Notes: generated by a model not told the origin, from the letters alone. Positions 1-9,384 are shown, numbered from the stretch's first letter. The stretch is 64,000 bases of DNA from Photobacterium swingsii (GCF_024346715.1 NZ_AP024852.1:3596001-3660000), one strand, 5' to 3'. Numbers and translations are program-made.

Positions 1-221
1 TCTTTAAGACATTCAAAATCAGTACCTTCAACTGCACGACGTGCTAGTGTGTTACGAACAACTTTCAGGTAAACGCCGTTTTCACGAGCTTGTTTACGTA
101 GAGAAGTCATCGCACCAACTGCAACGCCACGAGAGTCAGCAACAACTGCAGACAGGGCACCATTGGCAGCTTCGTTGACTTCAGCAACAATTGCTTTTTT
201 GTCTTGAAGATTTAATGCCAT
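1..221 (-). CDS. rplJ: 50S ribosomal protein L10 (N-terminal part)
   Basis: The first 73 codons of L10 are visible; the rest lies outside the window. The protein starts [15 protein letters not shown] and continues with the L10 core ([14 protein letters not shown]). L10 is the base of the ribosomal stalk and binds 23S rRNA and the L7/L12 dimers. The ATG at 221 is preceded by a strong AGGAG about six bases upstream. It follows rplA after a 252-base leader, as in the enterobacterial rplKAJL cluster. Confidence 0.95.
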   Translation of the reverse strand, partial: MALNLQDKKAIVAEVNEAANGALSAVVADSRGVAVGAMTSLRKQARENGVYLKVVRNTLARRAVEGTDFECLK

Positions 222-436
222 TGGAATAGCTCCTGGATTTTTTGCTGGGTTACCCCAGTCATTACACCACTCACTGCCAGTATGACAGGAGAGTCTTTAC
301 GGCGCAGATCCAAGATAGATTTACATCAATCATGTTCTGGCACCGTCTACGTAGGTAGATATTAAGTTCAAAAGAACGCCTACGGTCTTTGACGAAGGTT
401 AATTATCAAGTAATTAACCTCAGCCATGAATTTGTG
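222..436 (-). promoter_or_regulatory. Ribosomal protein L10 leader
   Basis: This is the untranslated stretch between rplA and rplJ. In gamma-proteobacteria the equivalent region folds into the L10 leader, which binds the L10-L12 complex and represses rplJL translation. Length (just over 200 bases), position and the absence of any ORF fit that element. I did not fold it completely, so the limits are approximate and the function is inferred from family knowledge. Confidence 0.65.
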
Positions 437-465
437 AACGCCAAATTATACAGCAATTTGGCGTT
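437..465 (-). other. 11-bp perfect hairpin at the rplA-rplJ junction
   Basis: AACGCCAAATT and AATTTGGCGTT form a perfect 11-bp inverted repeat around a 7-base loop. It lies just downstream of the rplA stop and contains the -10 hexamer of the putative rplJ promoter. In RNA read through from rplA it would be a stable stem, with no T-run after it. It may be a processing site, an attenuator or a DNA-level operator. Confidence 0.6.
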
Positions 466-472
466 ACTGCAA
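445..472 (-). promoter_or_regulatory. Putative internal promoter for rplJL
   Basis: On the minus strand TTGCAG (467-472) and a perfect TATAAT (445-450) are separated by 16 bases. It sits directly after the rplA stop, the same place as the E. coli internal promoter for rplJL. The -10 box lies inside an 11-bp inverted repeat. Confidence 0.55.
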
Positions 473-473
473 A

Positions 474-1178
474 TTATTGTGCGTTAGTGTCCAGAGTATT
501 CTGGTCTAGCGCTACACCTGCACCCATAGTGGTAGAGATGCTTACTTTCTTAAGGAAAGTACCTTTAGCTGAAGAAGGCTTAGCTTTCTTCAGTGCAACT
601 AGAAGAGCTTCTAGGTTCTCTTTTAGTTGTGCAGCATCGAAGTCCACTTTACCGATAGTAGTGTGGATGATGCCGTTTTTGTCGTTACGGTAACGAACCT
701 GACCAGCTTTAGCATTCTTAACTGCTTGAGCAACGTTAGGAGTTACAGTACCAACTTTAGGGTTTGGCATTAGACCGCGTGGACCAAGAATAGTACCAAG
801 CTGACCTACAACGCGCATTGCATCAGGAGATGCGATAACTACGTCAAAGTTCATCTCGCCTTTCTTAACTTGATCAGCAAGCTCTTCCATACCCACTAGG
901 TCAGCGCCAGCTTCTTTAGCAGCTTCAGCGTTTGCACCTTGAGTGAATACAGCAACACGGATCTCACGACCAGTACCGTGTGGTAGCACAGTTGCGCCAC
1001 GTACGTTTTGGTCTGATTTACGTGCATCAATGCCTAGGTTAACTGCAACGTCTACAGATTCTGTAAATTTAGCAGTAGCTAGTTCTTTAAGAAGAGCAAC
1101 AGCTTCGTTGATTTCGTATTCACGAGTGATATCAACTTTTTCGCGGATTACGCGCATACGTTTAGTAAGTTTTGCCAT
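474..1178 (-). CDS. rplA: 50S ribosomal protein L1
   Basis: 234 residues, the normal length for bacterial L1. L1 binds 23S rRNA at the mobile stalk beside the E site and assists release of deacylated tRNA; in E. coli free L1 also represses translation of the rplKA mRNA. The family signature [16 protein letters not shown] is at residues 131-146, and [10 protein letters not shown] at 168-177 is also typical. It starts four bases after rplK, so the two are translated from one transcript. The order rplK-rplA-leader-rplJ is the conserved arrangement. Confidence 0.98.
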   Translation of the reverse strand: MAKLTKRMRVIREKVDITREYEINEAVALLKELATAKFTESVDVAVNLGIDARKSDQNVRGATVLPHGTGREIRVAVFTQGANAEAAKEAGADLVGMEELADQVKKGEMNFDVVIASPDAMRVVGQLGTILGPRGLMPNPKVGTVTPNVAQAVKNAKAGQVRYRNDKNGIIHTTIGKVDFDAAQLKENLEALLVALKKAKPSSAKGTFLKKVSISTTMGAGVALDQNTLDTNAQ

Positions 1179-1182
1179 TGTC

Positions 1183-1611
1183 TTAACCCTCTACCACTAG
1201 ACCCATTGAACGAGCAGTACCAGCAATCGAACGCTTCATAGCTTCGATGTCAGCACCAGTCATGTCCGCAGCTTTAGTTTCTGCGATCTCTTGGATCTGA
1301 GCGTCAGTAATAGTACCAACTTTCTCAGTGTTCGGACGGCCAGAACCAGACTTAACGCCTGCAGCTTTCTTAAGAAGAACTGCTGCCGGTGGAGTCTTAG
1401 TGATGAACGTGAAAGAACGGTCGTTGTATACTGTAATAACAACTGGAGTCGGTAGACCTTTCTCTAGAGAGTCAGTCTTAGCGTTGAACGCTTTACAGAA
1501 TTCCATGATGTTAACACCGTGTTGACCAAGTGCTGGACCAACCGGTGGACTAGGGTTTGCTGCACCAGCTGCTACTTGCAGCTTGATGTACGCTTCTACT
1601 TTTTTAGCCAT
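1183..1611 (-). CDS. rplK: 50S ribosomal protein L11
   Basis: 142 residues, full length. L11 binds the GTPase-associated region of 23S rRNA and is needed for RelA activation during amino-acid starvation. The proline-rich [15 protein letters not shown] at residues 20-34 is the hallmark N-terminal segment, and the C-terminal RNA-binding domain ends [12 protein letters not shown]. It is the first gene of the rplKA unit, separated from nusG by 126 bases that contain its own strong promoter. Confidence 0.98.
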   Translation of the reverse strand: MAKKVEAYIKLQVAAGAANPSPPVGPALGQHGVNIMEFCKAFNAKTDSLEKGLPTPVVITVYNDRSFTFITKTPPAAVLLKKAAGVKSGSGRPNTEKVGTITDAQIQEIAETKAADMTGADIEAMKRSIAGTARSMGLVVEG

Positions 1612-1677
1612 TGCTATATACCTAAATTTGGGTTCAAACGTCTATTTCTTAAAAAATAGACTCCCCGTCTAACGAAA

Positions 1678-1708
1678 GGGCGCGAAATTATAATGTAATT
1701 TCACGCCC
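1678..1708 (-). other. 13-bp hairpin at the nusG-rplK junction, overlapping the rplK promoter
   Basis: GGGCGCGAAATTA and TAATTTCACGCCC form a 13-bp stem with one G-U pair (in minus-strand RNA) around a 5-base loop. It would form in RNA read through from nusG; only a short TTT follows, so it is a weak terminator at best. The -10 box of the rplK promoter lies inside it. Confidence 0.6.
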
Positions 1709-1715
1709 CTGACAA
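1687..1715 (-). promoter_or_regulatory. rplK promoter
   Basis: On the minus strand TTGTCA (1710-1715) and TATAAT (1687-1692) are spaced by exactly 17 bases, close to the sigma-70 consensus. The likely start lies about 65-70 bases before rplK, leaving a short leader. In E. coli rplKA is also expressed from its own promoter between nusG and rplK. Confidence 0.8.
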
Positions 1716-1737
1716 TATCACGCTGATTGTTTTTTGA

Positions 1738-2283
1738 TCAGCTTTTTTCCACTTGACCGAATTCTAGTTCAACTGGCGTTGCGCGACCGAAGATCGATAC
1801 AGAAACCTTAATACGGCTCTTATCGTAATCCACTTCTTCAACAGTACCGTTGAAATCAGCAAATGGACCATCGGTAACACGTACCACTTCACCTGGTTCA
1901 AAGACCGTTTTGTGAATTGGTGACTCGCTCGCCTTCTCAAGGCGATTAAGGATTGCTGCCGCCTCTTTATCAGAGATAGGCGCTGGACGATCTGACGTTC
2001 CGCCAATGAAGCCCATTACACGAGGAATGCTACGCACCAAGTGCCAGCTTTCATCGTTCATCACCATTTGTACAAGTACATAGCCTGGGAAGAACTTGCG
2101 CTCGCTTTTACGGCGTTGGCCTGCACGCACTTCAACCACTTCTTCCGTAGGTACTAAAACCTCGTCGAATAGGTCTTCCATACCATGCATTTTGATATGT
2201 TCACGTAGTGATTGTGCCACACGACCTTCAAAACCAGAGAAGGCTTGAACCACATACCATCGTTTTTTCGGAGCTTCGCTCAT
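1738..2283 (-). CDS. nusG: Transcription termination/antitermination protein NusG
   Basis: 181 residues, the usual length. The N-terminal NGN domain (about residues 6-120, starting [13 protein letters not shown]) binds RNA polymerase. The KOW domain (about 128-180, with [18 protein letters not shown]) contacts Rho or S10. NusG suppresses pausing, supports Rho termination, and takes part in rRNA antitermination, relevant to the four boxA-bearing rRNA operons here. It lies 11 bases after secE, in the conserved secE-nusG pair. Confidence 0.98.
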   Translation of the reverse strand: MSEAPKKRWYVVQAFSGFEGRVAQSLREHIKMHGMEDLFDEVLVPTEEVVEVRAGQRRKSERKFFPGYVLVQMVMNDESWHLVRSIPRVMGFIGGTSDRPAPISDKEAAAILNRLEKASESPIHKTVFEPGEVVRVTDGPFADFNGTVEEVDYDKSRIKVSVSIFGRATPVELEFGQVEKS

Positions 2284-2294
2284 GAACTTTTACC

Positions 2295-2672
2295 TCACAC
2301 ACCGGTAACTAGGCGGACTAGACGGACCATAATGCCGTCAATGCCCCATAGGGCTAACGCCATAACAACAGTGACAGCTAGAACGATAAAGGTTGTCTGC
2401 GTAGCTTCCTGACGAGTAGGCCATACTACCTTGCGGACTTCCATGCGCGACTCACGAGCAAACGTAATCGCGGTTTTACCTTTCGCTGTAAGTGCAGCAA
2501 TACCACCAGCAGCAGCCACAAGGACTACAACAGCAGCAGCGCGGAACACTACAGAAACATCACTGTACAGGTAATTACCAACCACAGCGGCAGCGAGCAG
2601 CGCAATTACGACAACCCATTTAAGGCCATCCATATTGCTTGAGCTGCTTGGGTTTTCGGCATTCGCTTTCAT
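2295..2672 (-). CDS. secE: Preprotein translocase subunit SecE
   Basis: 125 residues, the three-helix form typical of gamma-proteobacteria. Predicted membrane segments are about 18-36, 41-62 and 92-116. The conserved cytoplasmic hinge [13 protein letters not shown] is at residues 78-90. SecE clamps SecY in the inner-membrane translocon. It is cotranscribed with nusG. I could not pick out a convincing promoter in the 173 bases between the tuf terminator and the gene. Confidence 0.97.
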   Translation of the reverse strand: MKANAENPSSSSNMDGLKWVVVIALLAAAVVGNYLYSDVSVVFRAAAVVVLVAAAGGIAALTAKGKTAITFARESRMEVRKVVWPTRQEATQTTFIVLAVTVVMALALWGIDGIMVRLVRLVTGV

Positions 2673-2845
2673 ACAACCAACCTGTAACTAGTCTCAATAT
2701 AGACGAAAATTACCCCGCAAAAGCGAGGCAAAGAAAATGAAATCAATCGCTAACTTATTAATTAACGAACAGAAAATTTCATCTCTGCAAAATTTCTCTC
2801 TACGTTAAATGGCTAAAAAACATGCAATTTAGACATTTAACGCAG

Positions 2846-2873
2846 AAAAAGGGCATCAAATGATGCCCTTTTT
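2846..2873 (-). terminator. Rho-independent terminator of the tRNA-tuf operon
   Basis: AAAAAGGGCATCA and TGATGCCCTTTTT form a perfect stem 20 bases beyond the tuf stop, ending in a T-run on the minus strand. It separates the tRNA-tuf unit from secE-nusG. Confidence 0.85.
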
Positions 2874-2892
2874 AGTACCGTGTCGTCAAATA

Positions 2893-4077
2893 TTATTCAA
2901 CGATAGTTGCAACAACACCAGCACCAACTGTACGGCCACCTTCACGGATAGCAAAACGTAGACCTTCGTCCATCGCGATTGGCGCGATTAGAGTAACAGT
3001 CATAGAGATGTTATCACCAGGCATTACCATTTCTACGCCTTCAGGTAGTTCGATAGTACCTGTTACGTCAGTTGTACGGAAGTAGAACTGTGGACGGTAA
3101 CCTTTGAAGAAAGGAGTGTGACGACCGCCTTCATCTTTAGAAAGAACGTAGATTTCTGAAGTGAAAGTAGTGTGTGGAGTGATTGAGTTTGGCTTAGCAA
3201 GAACTTGACCACGCTCAACTTCATCACGCTTAGTACCACGTAGAAGAACACCAACGTTCTCACCAGCACGGCCTTCGTCAAGAAGTTTACGGAACATCTC
3301 AACACCAGTACAAGTAGTTAGCGTAGTTTCTTTGATACCTACGATAGCAACTTCGTCACCTACAGTGATGATACCTTGCTCAACACGACCAGTTACAACA
3401 GTACCACGGCCTTGGATTGAGAATACATCTTCGATTGGAAGGATGAATGGCAGATCGATAGCACGCTCTGGCTCTGGGATGTAAGAATCTAGCGCTTCAG
3501 CTAGTTCAACAATCTTGTCTTCCCACTCTTTCTCGCCGTTTAGAGCGCCAAGAGCAGAACCCATGATTACTGGGCAGTCATCACCAGGGAATTCGTATTC
3601 AGAAAGAAGTTCACGAACTTCCATTTCTACTAGTTCTAGTAGCTCTTCATCATCAACCATGTCACATTTGTTCATGAATACGATGATGTAAGGGATACCA
3701 ACCTGACGACCAAGAAGGATGTGCTCACGCGTCTGTGGCATAGGGCCATCAGTTGCAGCAACAACTAGGATACCGCCGTCCATTTGAGCAGCACCAGTGA
3801 TCATGTTTTTAACGTAATCGGCGTGTCCAGGACAGTCAACGTGTGCGTAGTGACGAGTTGGAGTATCGTACTCAACGTGAGAAGTTGAGATTGTGATACC
3901 ACGCTCGCGCTCTTCAGGAGCGTTATCGATAGATGCGAAATCTTTAGCAACACCACCGTACACTTTTGCAAGTGTAGTACAGATAGCAGCAGTTAGAGTT
4001 GTTTTACCGTGGTCAACGTGGCCGATAGTACCAACGTTAACGTGCGGTTTTACGCGTTCAAATTTTTCTTTAGACAT
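2893..4077 (-). CDS. tuf: Elongation factor Tu
   Basis: 394 residues, full length. EF-Tu delivers aminoacyl-tRNA to the ribosome in a GTP-dependent way. GTPase motifs are visible: GHVDHGKT at 19-26, DCPGH at 81-85 and NKCD at 136-139. It is the last gene of the unit that begins with four tRNAs, matching E. coli tufB. A second copy (tufA-type, beside fusA) would be expected elsewhere in the genome but is not in this window. Confidence 0.98.
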   Translation of the reverse strand: MSKEKFERVKPHVNVGTIGHVDHGKTTLTAAICTTLAKVYGGVAKDFASIDNAPEERERGITISTSHVEYDTPTRHYAHVDCPGHADYVKNMITGAAQMDGGILVVAATDGPMPQTREHILLGRQVGIPYIIVFMNKCDMVDDEELLELVEMEVRELLSEYEFPGDDCPVIMGSALGALNGEKEWEDKIVELAEALDSYIPEPERAIDLPFILPIEDVFSIQGRGTVVTGRVEQGIITVGDEVAIVGIKETTLTTCTGVEMFRKLLDEGRAGENVGVLLRGTKRDEVERGQVLAKPNSITPHTTFTSEIYVLSKDEGGRHTPFFKGYRPQFYFRTTDVTGTIELPEGVEMVMPGDNISMTVTLIAPIAMDEGLRFAIREGGRTVGAGVVATIVE

Positions 4078-4179
4078 GGATAGTCCCTCTAGGCACGGTA
4101 TTTGGTGGCATTACGACCACACAACCAATCATGGGTTTGTAGAGTATATATCAAATGTTTGAGAGTAACTTGGGAGGAG

Positions 4180-4255
4180 TGGTGCTAATAGGCAGAGTCG
4201 AACTGCCGACCTCACCCTTACCAAGGGTGCGCTCTACCAACTGAGCTATATCAGC
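4180..4255 (-). tRNA. thrT: tRNA-Thr (GGU anticodon)
   Basis: 76-base cloverleaf with 7-bp acceptor stem GCTGATA/TATTAGC (one G-U pair), anticodon GGT in a CTTGGTA loop, T-arm GTTCGAC and an encoded CCA. It is the last of four tRNAs before tuf, as in E. coli. Confidence 0.95.
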
Positions 4256-4266
4256 ACACAAAAGTG

Positions 4267-4341
<75 letters not shown>

Positions 4342-4380
4342 AAAACTCGTAACTCGTAGAGCTATTCAAACGTTTGAAAA

Positions 4381-4465
4381 TGGTGGAGGGAGATGGATTC
4401 GAACCATCGAAGGCAGAGCCGACAGATTTACAATCTGTTCCCTTTGGCCACTCGGGAACCCCTCC
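4381..4465 (-). tRNA. tyrU: tRNA-Tyr (GUA anticodon)
   Basis: 85 bases because of the long class II variable arm. Acceptor stem GGAGGGG/CTCCCTCC region, anticodon GTA in TGTAAA context, T-loop GTTCGAATC and encoded CCA. Second gene of the tRNA-tuf operon. Confidence 0.95.
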
Positions 4466-4482
4466 AGGGGTGTAGCAAAAAC

Positions 4483-4558
<76 letters not shown>

Positions 4559-4571
4559 GTAATTGCTGCGC

Positions 4572-4600
4572 ATTCTAGTGAAAGCGTATAAGCCTTGCAA
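4572..4600 (-). promoter_or_regulatory. Promoter of the tRNA-tuf operon
   Basis: On the minus strand TTGCAA (4595-4600), 17 bases, then TAGAAT (4572-4577). GCGC follows the -10 box, the kind of GC-rich discriminator linked to stringent control of stable-RNA promoters. It lies 14 bases before tRNA-Thr(UGU), and the sequence upstream is A+T-rich like an UP element. Confidence 0.8.
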
Positions 4601-4653
4601 TACTTTTTAGCCTTTTTTTTTGCTTTTTATTTCAAACGTTCAAATTTTAGACA

Positions 4654-5385
4654 CTACCTACATTTTGCGTAAAGAGCTAACCCTTCAAGAACTAATTCCG
4701 ACTTATGGCGATAGTGCTTAGCCCATGACACAGGTAAATGACGAACACCACCACCACATAAAATCACTTCAGGCTCAGCCCCTAAGCGATCTTTGGCTTG
4801 CTTTAGACCATATTCAATCAACCCAAGTAATGCTGCTCTGCAACCATTTTTAAGACCATCCGCCGTATTATCAGAGAAAGTCAGCGTTTCACTATGCTCA
4901 CGATCGGAGAATACTTTGGTTGTGTTTTCTAATACGGACTTCATCATGAGTTGATAACCCGGTGCGATCCAACCACCGAGGTGTTTGCCATCATCAGACA
5001 TCACATCAAAAGTTAATGCCGTGCCTATGTCGACAATCACTGTCGGCTTCTTGAACTCTTGTCGAATGGCAACCAATGTTAGCCAACGGTCCACACCCAG
5101 GTACTGATACTCAGCGTAAGCATTCTTTACTCCAAAATCCTTACGCAGAGTTTTCACTTGAAGCACGGGTATGTTTGCAAGCTGGGCTATGCGCTGAATC
5201 GAGTTATCAACTTCAACAGGCCCAACACTGGCAAAGACAATCCTGTTTATTCCTTTTTCTAACAGGGGTTCTAAGACCATTTCTAACTTTTTACTTGGGT
5301 AACGACCTAATAACTCAAGATCGCCAGTTTGAAACAATTGGGCCACTTTAACGTAAGTGTTACCCGCTTCGATTAATAATTGCAT
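4654..5385 (-). CDS. coaX: Type III pantothenate kinase
   Basis: 243 residues. It phosphorylates pantothenate, the first step of coenzyme A synthesis. It has the ASKHA fold motifs of CoaX: EAGNT at 6-10 (phosphate-binding; usually DxGNT/S), GVDR at 97-100 (pantothenate binding and catalytic Asp) and DIGTALT at 119-125. I chose the ATG at 5385 because it overlaps the birA stop as TGATG and has AGGGG six bases upstream; a TTG at 5391 would sit on top of that site. In E. coli this place is held by the unrelated type I kinase coaA. The Glu in the first motif is unusual. Confidence 0.9.
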   Translation of the reverse strand: MQLLIEAGNTYVKVAQLFQTGDLELLGRYPSKKLEMVLEPLLEKGINRIVFASVGPVEVDNSIQRIAQLANIPVLQVKTLRKDFGVKNAYAEYQYLGVDRWLTLVAIRQEFKKPTVIVDIGTALTFDVMSDDGKHLGGWIAPGYQLMMKSVLENTTKVFSDREHSETLTFSDNTADGLKNGCRAALLGLIEYGLKQAKDRLGAEPEVILCGGGVRHLPVSWAKHYRHKSELVLEGLALYAKCR

Positions 5386-6347
5386 CAACAACCCCTGAGG
5401 CTGATTTCACCACCGATGTAAGGTGTAATACCTTGCTCAGTTTCTAGTAATAACCCGCCCTGCTTATCAATTCCGCGGGCAATTCCTTCAACCACACGTT
5501 CACCAATCAATAATTTCACAGGACGATTCAAAAAATTATCGTACTCATTCCAACGATCAACAAAGCCAGCAAGACCAACCTGCTCATACTCAACAAGTAT
5601 GCACTGAAGACGCTCAATTAGCGTCGCAGCCAAGACATTACGCGATGGAACATTTTCACACGCATCCGAAAGGTTGATCCACAACTGCTCTATAGCGTCA
5701 CCGTCACGAGCAGACATCGCAATGTTTAACCCCATACCGATAACCAAATGGGCAGCATCTCCGGCTTGTCCTGTCATCTCCGTTAAAATGCCGGCCAGCT
5801 TTTTATCTTGGTAATACAAGTCATTCGGCCATTTTAGCTTAATGTTTTGTGCACCGAGTGAGGTCAATGTATCAGCAATAGCAATGCCAACCACTAAACT
5901 CAGCCCCATCGCCGCCGCCATACCCGCATCAAGTCGCCAATACATCGACAAATACAAATTACTGCCAAAAGGCGATAACCACTGTCGACCTCGACGACCT
6001 CGCCCTGCTTGCTGGTACTCAGCTAAGCAAACTGCACCACTCGGTAACTGACCGACGCGATCTAACAAATATTGGTTTGTTGAATCAATAACAGGAATTA
6101 AACTCAAGTGAGAGCACTTTACTTGAGCTAAAATCTTTTCGCAATCAAGTAGTTCGAGCTCATTCGCCAAGCAATAGCCCTTTCCCTGAACCCGATAAAT
6201 ATCTAGCCCCCAATCTTGAAGAGCCTTAATATGCTTACTGATTGCAGCACGAGAAATGCCCAGCTGTTGACCTAGGGTTTCACCAGAATGAAAAGCTCCG
6301 TCCGCTAATGCACGAATTAATGTTAAGCGAGTGGTATGCTCTTTCAT
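5385..6347 (-). CDS. birA: Bifunctional biotin-protein ligase / biotin operon repressor
   Basis: 320 residues. An N-terminal winged helix-turn-helix (about 1-65, with LGISRAAISKHIKALQDWG) precedes the ligase domain with GRGRRG at 115-120, KWPND at 172-176 and KLAGIL at 183-188. The enzyme makes biotinyl-AMP, transfers biotin to the acetyl-CoA carboxylase carrier protein, and as a dimer represses biotin synthesis genes. Its start overlaps the murB stop (ATGA) and its stop overlaps the coaX start, implying translational coupling across the three genes. Confidence 0.97.
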   Translation of the reverse strand: MKEHTTRLTLIRALADGAFHSGETLGQQLGISRAAISKHIKALQDWGLDIYRVQGKGYCLANELELLDCEKILAQVKCSHLSLIPVIDSTNQYLLDRVGQLPSGAVCLAEYQQAGRGRRGRQWLSPFGSNLYLSMYWRLDAGMAAAMGLSLVVGIAIADTLTSLGAQNIKLKWPNDLYYQDKKLAGILTEMTGQAGDAAHLVIGMGLNIAMSARDGDAIEQLWINLSDACENVPSRNVLAATLIERLQCILVEYEQVGLAGFVDRWNEYDNFLNRPVKLLIGERVVEGIARGIDKQGGLLLETEQGITPYIGGEISLRGC

Positions 6348-7384
6348 CGCATCACCTCCGCTAAATTCGTTTCAGCCGTTGCTGACATGAAGCGAACTTC
6401 GTGCTCCAAGCAAATACCGAACTTCAATTTCACCTGTTCCACAACATAAGCCGCCAAACGTGTCACATCTGCAGAGGTCGCTGTGCCAGTATTAGTTAAA
6501 ACCAAAGCTTGTTGCTGATGCACTTTAGCGCCACCAATCTGATAACCTTTTAAGCCACACTGATCGATCAACCAACCAGCAGCAAGCTTACATTCAGTGT
6601 CAGACACAGCATAACTAGGCAAATTAGAGTATGACACCAACATTTGATCACGCAGAGCAATGGAGATGACGGGGTTTTTAAAAAAACTACCTGCGTTACC
6701 GATCAGATTTGGATCGGGCAGCTTTTCTTGTCGAATGGTGCAGATACGGCTGAAAACATCATGTGCTGTGATTGATGCGGGATCTAGCTCGGCAAGCGGA
6801 CCATAGGCTAATTGAGGCTGCCACTCACGCGGGAGAAACAAACCAACAGCCGTAATGGCTTTATTATCTTTATACGCATGCTTAAAGATAGAGTCGCGAT
6901 AACCGAATAAACAATCACGATTCGATAAACGTTCCTGAGCCCCCGTCTTTAAGTCAAGCACATCAACATACTCGCAGACGTCTTTCAGTTCTACGCCATA
7001 AGCCCCTATGTTCTGTATAGGCGAGGAGCCGACACAACCAGGTATTAAAGCCAAATTTTCTAGGCCTGCAATCCCATTCGCAACAGTCCACTTAACCAAC
7101 TGATGCCAGTCTTCGCCAGCCCCAACATCAAGATGGTAACCTTGTGCTGTCTCATTAACCTTGATGCCCTTGATACGATTAAGTACAACGACACCTTGGA
7201 AAGGGGCCGTAAATAACATATTACTCCCCTGCCCTAATAATAACTTCGGTAGGTTCTGAAACTCTTCACTCTGCCAAATTGCAAGCAAGTCTGCGGGGCT
7301 GTTAGCTTCAGCGATCACATCAGCATTCACATCTAAGTGAAATGTATGAAAAGGTGCGAGTGACTTTTCAGGCAAAATATTCAT
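6344..7384 (-). CDS. murB: UDP-N-acetylenolpyruvoylglucosamine reductase
   Basis: 346 residues from the ATG at 7384 (MNILPEKSL). A longer reading from 7438 would add 18 residues with no counterpart in the family. MurB reduces the enolpyruvyl ether with NADPH, the second committed step of peptidoglycan precursor synthesis. FAD-binding motifs are GQGSN at 51-55 and IPGCVGSSPIQNIGAYG at 114-130. The catalytic serine region NAGSFFKNP is at 230-238. First gene of the overlapping murB-birA-coaX unit. Confidence 0.96.
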   Translation of the reverse strand: MNILPEKSLAPFHTFHLDVNADVIAEANSPADLLAIWQSEEFQNLPKLLLGQGSNMLFTAPFQGVVVLNRIKGIKVNETAQGYHLDVGAGEDWHQLVKWTVANGIAGLENLALIPGCVGSSPIQNIGAYGVELKDVCEYVDVLDLKTGAQERLSNRDCLFGYRDSIFKHAYKDNKAITAVGLFLPREWQPQLAYGPLAELDPASITAHDVFSRICTIRQEKLPDPNLIGNAGSFFKNPVISIALRDQMLVSYSNLPSYAVSDTECKLAAGWLIDQCGLKGYQIGGAKVHQQQALVLTNTGTATSADVTRLAAYVVEQVKLKFGICLEHEVRFMSATAETNLAEVMR

Positions 7385-7460
7385 GCGGCTATCGAACCAT
7401 ACCTTTGTATAATAATTGCAGTATTTTAACCGATTCATTCAATCAACGCAGTGTTTTCCC

Positions 7461-7904
7461 ATGAACAAGCTAAGTTTCCATATTTTAGAGCCACTACGGT
7501 TTCCATTAATTAATCGTTTATATAAAAATTATTACCCAGCAGGCAAAGCGAAAAAAGATGAGGACATTTGGGTCGGTGAGGATGGAAACAGCATAATAAG
7601 CTGTGTTCGTTTCAAGAAAATCGAAGATATTCAGCTGCTAACAGGCATGTTAGTTATTCCTGATTACCGTGGAAAAGGAGTCGGCGATGCGCTACTCGCC
7701 GCGACAACAAAACAAATTGAAAGCCAGCCATGCTATTGCTTTGCCTTCAGCCACCTTGTGCCTTTATACCAAAGGGCGCATTTCACCGTGATCGAAGACA
7801 CTGAACTACCTCATTATCTTGCCTCACGCTTTAAGCGTTATAGCGAAAGTGGCAAGAATTTGGTTCCAATGATTTATCAGAAACCTGCGTTAGGTCAGAA
7901 CTAA
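7461..7904 (+). CDS. GNAT-family N-acetyltransferase, substrate unknown
   Basis: 147 residues from the ATG at 7461; a longer frame from 7416 would add 15 residues overlapping the murB promoter region. Acetyl-CoA binding motif A is seen as MLVIPDYRGKGVGDALLAA (about residues 62-80) with the R-G-K-G-V-G pyrophosphate loop. A tyrosine typical of the catalytic site follows in HLVPLYQRAHF. Substrate cannot be read from the sequence. It is divergent from murB and upstream of pssA on the same strand, with a separate promoter between them. Confidence 0.75.
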   Translation: MNKLSFHILEPLRFPLINRLYKNYYPAGKAKKDEDIWVGEDGNSIISCVRFKKIEDIQLLTGMLVIPDYRGKGVGDALLAATTKQIESQPCYCFAFSHLVPLYQRAHFTVIEDTELPHYLASRFKRYSESGKNLVPMIYQKPALGQN

Positions 7905-7945
7905 GGCGAAGTCTGCTATACATGTGATGGTGTTTAATATTTTTC

Positions 7946-7954
7946 TGATATAAT
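7946..7954 (+). promoter_or_regulatory. Extended -10 promoter for pssA
   Basis: TGATATAAT is a perfect extended -10 element (TG-n-TATAAT). No good -35 is present at 16-18 bases, as is usual for this class. It lies about 45 bases before the pssA ribosome-binding site. Confidence 0.6.
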
Positions 7955-8003
7955 TGCCCATCAAATTAACAGATTTATATCGTATAGGCCGCGAAACGAG
8001 GCG

Positions 8004-9356
8004 ATGATGGATTCAGCTACAGTCAATAGACAGCTCATTGAGCAATTACCACGTATTGCACACAACCCGAAAGATCTTGAAACACTGCTAGATGCGGGGT
8101 CTTTCCGTGAACGTTTACTCAGTGAGATTGCACAAGCAAAACATCGAATCTACCTTGTAGCGCTTTATTTACAAGATGATGAAGCTGGCCGTAGCGTGCT
8201 ACAAGCCTTATACAATGCAAAGCAAGCTAATCCAGAGCTAGATATTAAGGTCTTGGTTGATTGGCACCGTGCTCAACGTGGGCTGATTGGCGCTGAAAAG
8301 TCAGATGGTAATGCGGCGCTATACCGCGAATTTGCAGAAAAGCATCAATTTCAAATTGAAGTTTTAGGCGTACCAGTGCGAAACCGTGAAGTTTTTGGTG
8401 TACTCCACCTGAAAGGCTTTGTCGTGGATAACAAGGTTATCTATAGTGGCGCCAGCTTGAATGATATTTATCTAGCTCAGCACGATCGCTACCGCTACGA
8501 CCGCTACCATGTTATTCGTAATGAACAACTTGCGAATAGTATGGCGAACTTCATCTCCGATGTACTCGTCGATAGTGATGCTGTTAATTGCTTAAATCAG
8601 AAGAATCGACCGGATACCAAAAACCTTAAAGGTGCAATTCGCCAGCTACGAAGTTCGCTACAGCGTGCAAGCTATGAGTTCGAACCAGAAGCAATTAACG
8701 AAGACCAGGTGGGACTGACTCCGCTTGTTGGCTTAGGTAAGCGTAAGAACAAACTGAATCGCCATATTTGTACTCTGATAGCAAGTGCTCAGACAGAACT
8801 GACAATCTGTACCCCGTACTTTAACTTCCCGCGAACAATCAGCCGTGAAGTACGTCGCGCTATTCGTCGTGGTGTTAAGGTAACTATCGTTGTAGGTGAC
8901 AAAACAGCGAATGACTTTTTCATTCCACCTAGTGAACCATTCAAAACAATCGCTGGATTACCTTACTTATACGAAGTGAATCTTCGTAATTTCGCCAAAC
9001 AAAACGAAGCTGCTATTGCCCAGCGTCAACTCTCTATCCACTTATGGAAGCACAATGACAACAGCTTCCACCTAAAAGGGATCTGGGTAGATAAGAAATT
9101 CATGTTGATCACGGGTAATAACCTCAACCCTCGCGCTTGGAAGCTTGATCTGGAGAATGCCATTTTGGTTCACGATAAAAATCAACTTTTGGCGGAACAA
9201 AAACAACAAGAGTTAGATAAGATCCTAACGCATACCTTGCGCATTGACAGCTACAAGTACATCGAAAAAATCGAGTCGTACCCAGCCCCTGTGCGAAAGC
9301 TTATCAAGCGAATCAAAACCATTAAGGCTGACCATATCCTTAATCAGATTCTATAA
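8004..9356 (+). CDS. pssA: CDP-diacylglycerol--serine O-phosphatidyltransferase
   Basis: 450 residues, against 451 in E. coli, and collinear throughout. It makes phosphatidylserine from CDP-diacylglycerol and serine, the committed step to phosphatidylethanolamine. It is the gram-negative phospholipase-D-type enzyme: two HKD motifs, HLKGFVVD (135-142) and HLKGIWVD (356-363), with downstream GASLND and TGNNLNPRAW. GAGG at 7998-8001 is two bases from the first ATG and five from the next (8007), so the second ATG may be the true start. Own terminator follows. Confidence 0.97.
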   Translation: MMDSATVNRQLIEQLPRIAHNPKDLETLLDAGSFRERLLSEIAQAKHRIYLVALYLQDDEAGRSVLQALYNAKQANPELDIKVLVDWHRAQRGLIGAEKSDGNAALYREFAEKHQFQIEVLGVPVRNREVFGVLHLKGFVVDNKVIYSGASLNDIYLAQHDRYRYDRYHVIRNEQLANSMANFISDVLVDSDAVNCLNQKNRPDTKNLKGAIRQLRSSLQRASYEFEPEAINEDQVGLTPLVGLGKRKNKLNRHICTLIASAQTELTICTPYFNFPRTISREVRRAIRRGVKVTIVVGDKTANDFFIPPSEPFKTIAGLPYLYEVNLRNFAKQNEAAIAQRQLSIHLWKHNDNSFHLKGIWVDKKFMLITGNNLNPRAWKLDLENAILVHDKNQLLAEQKQQELDKILTHTLRIDSYKYIEKIESYPAPVRKLIKRIKTIKADHILNQIL

Positions 9357-9384
9357 ACTACAGTGCAGAAAAGCCTACAATTCC

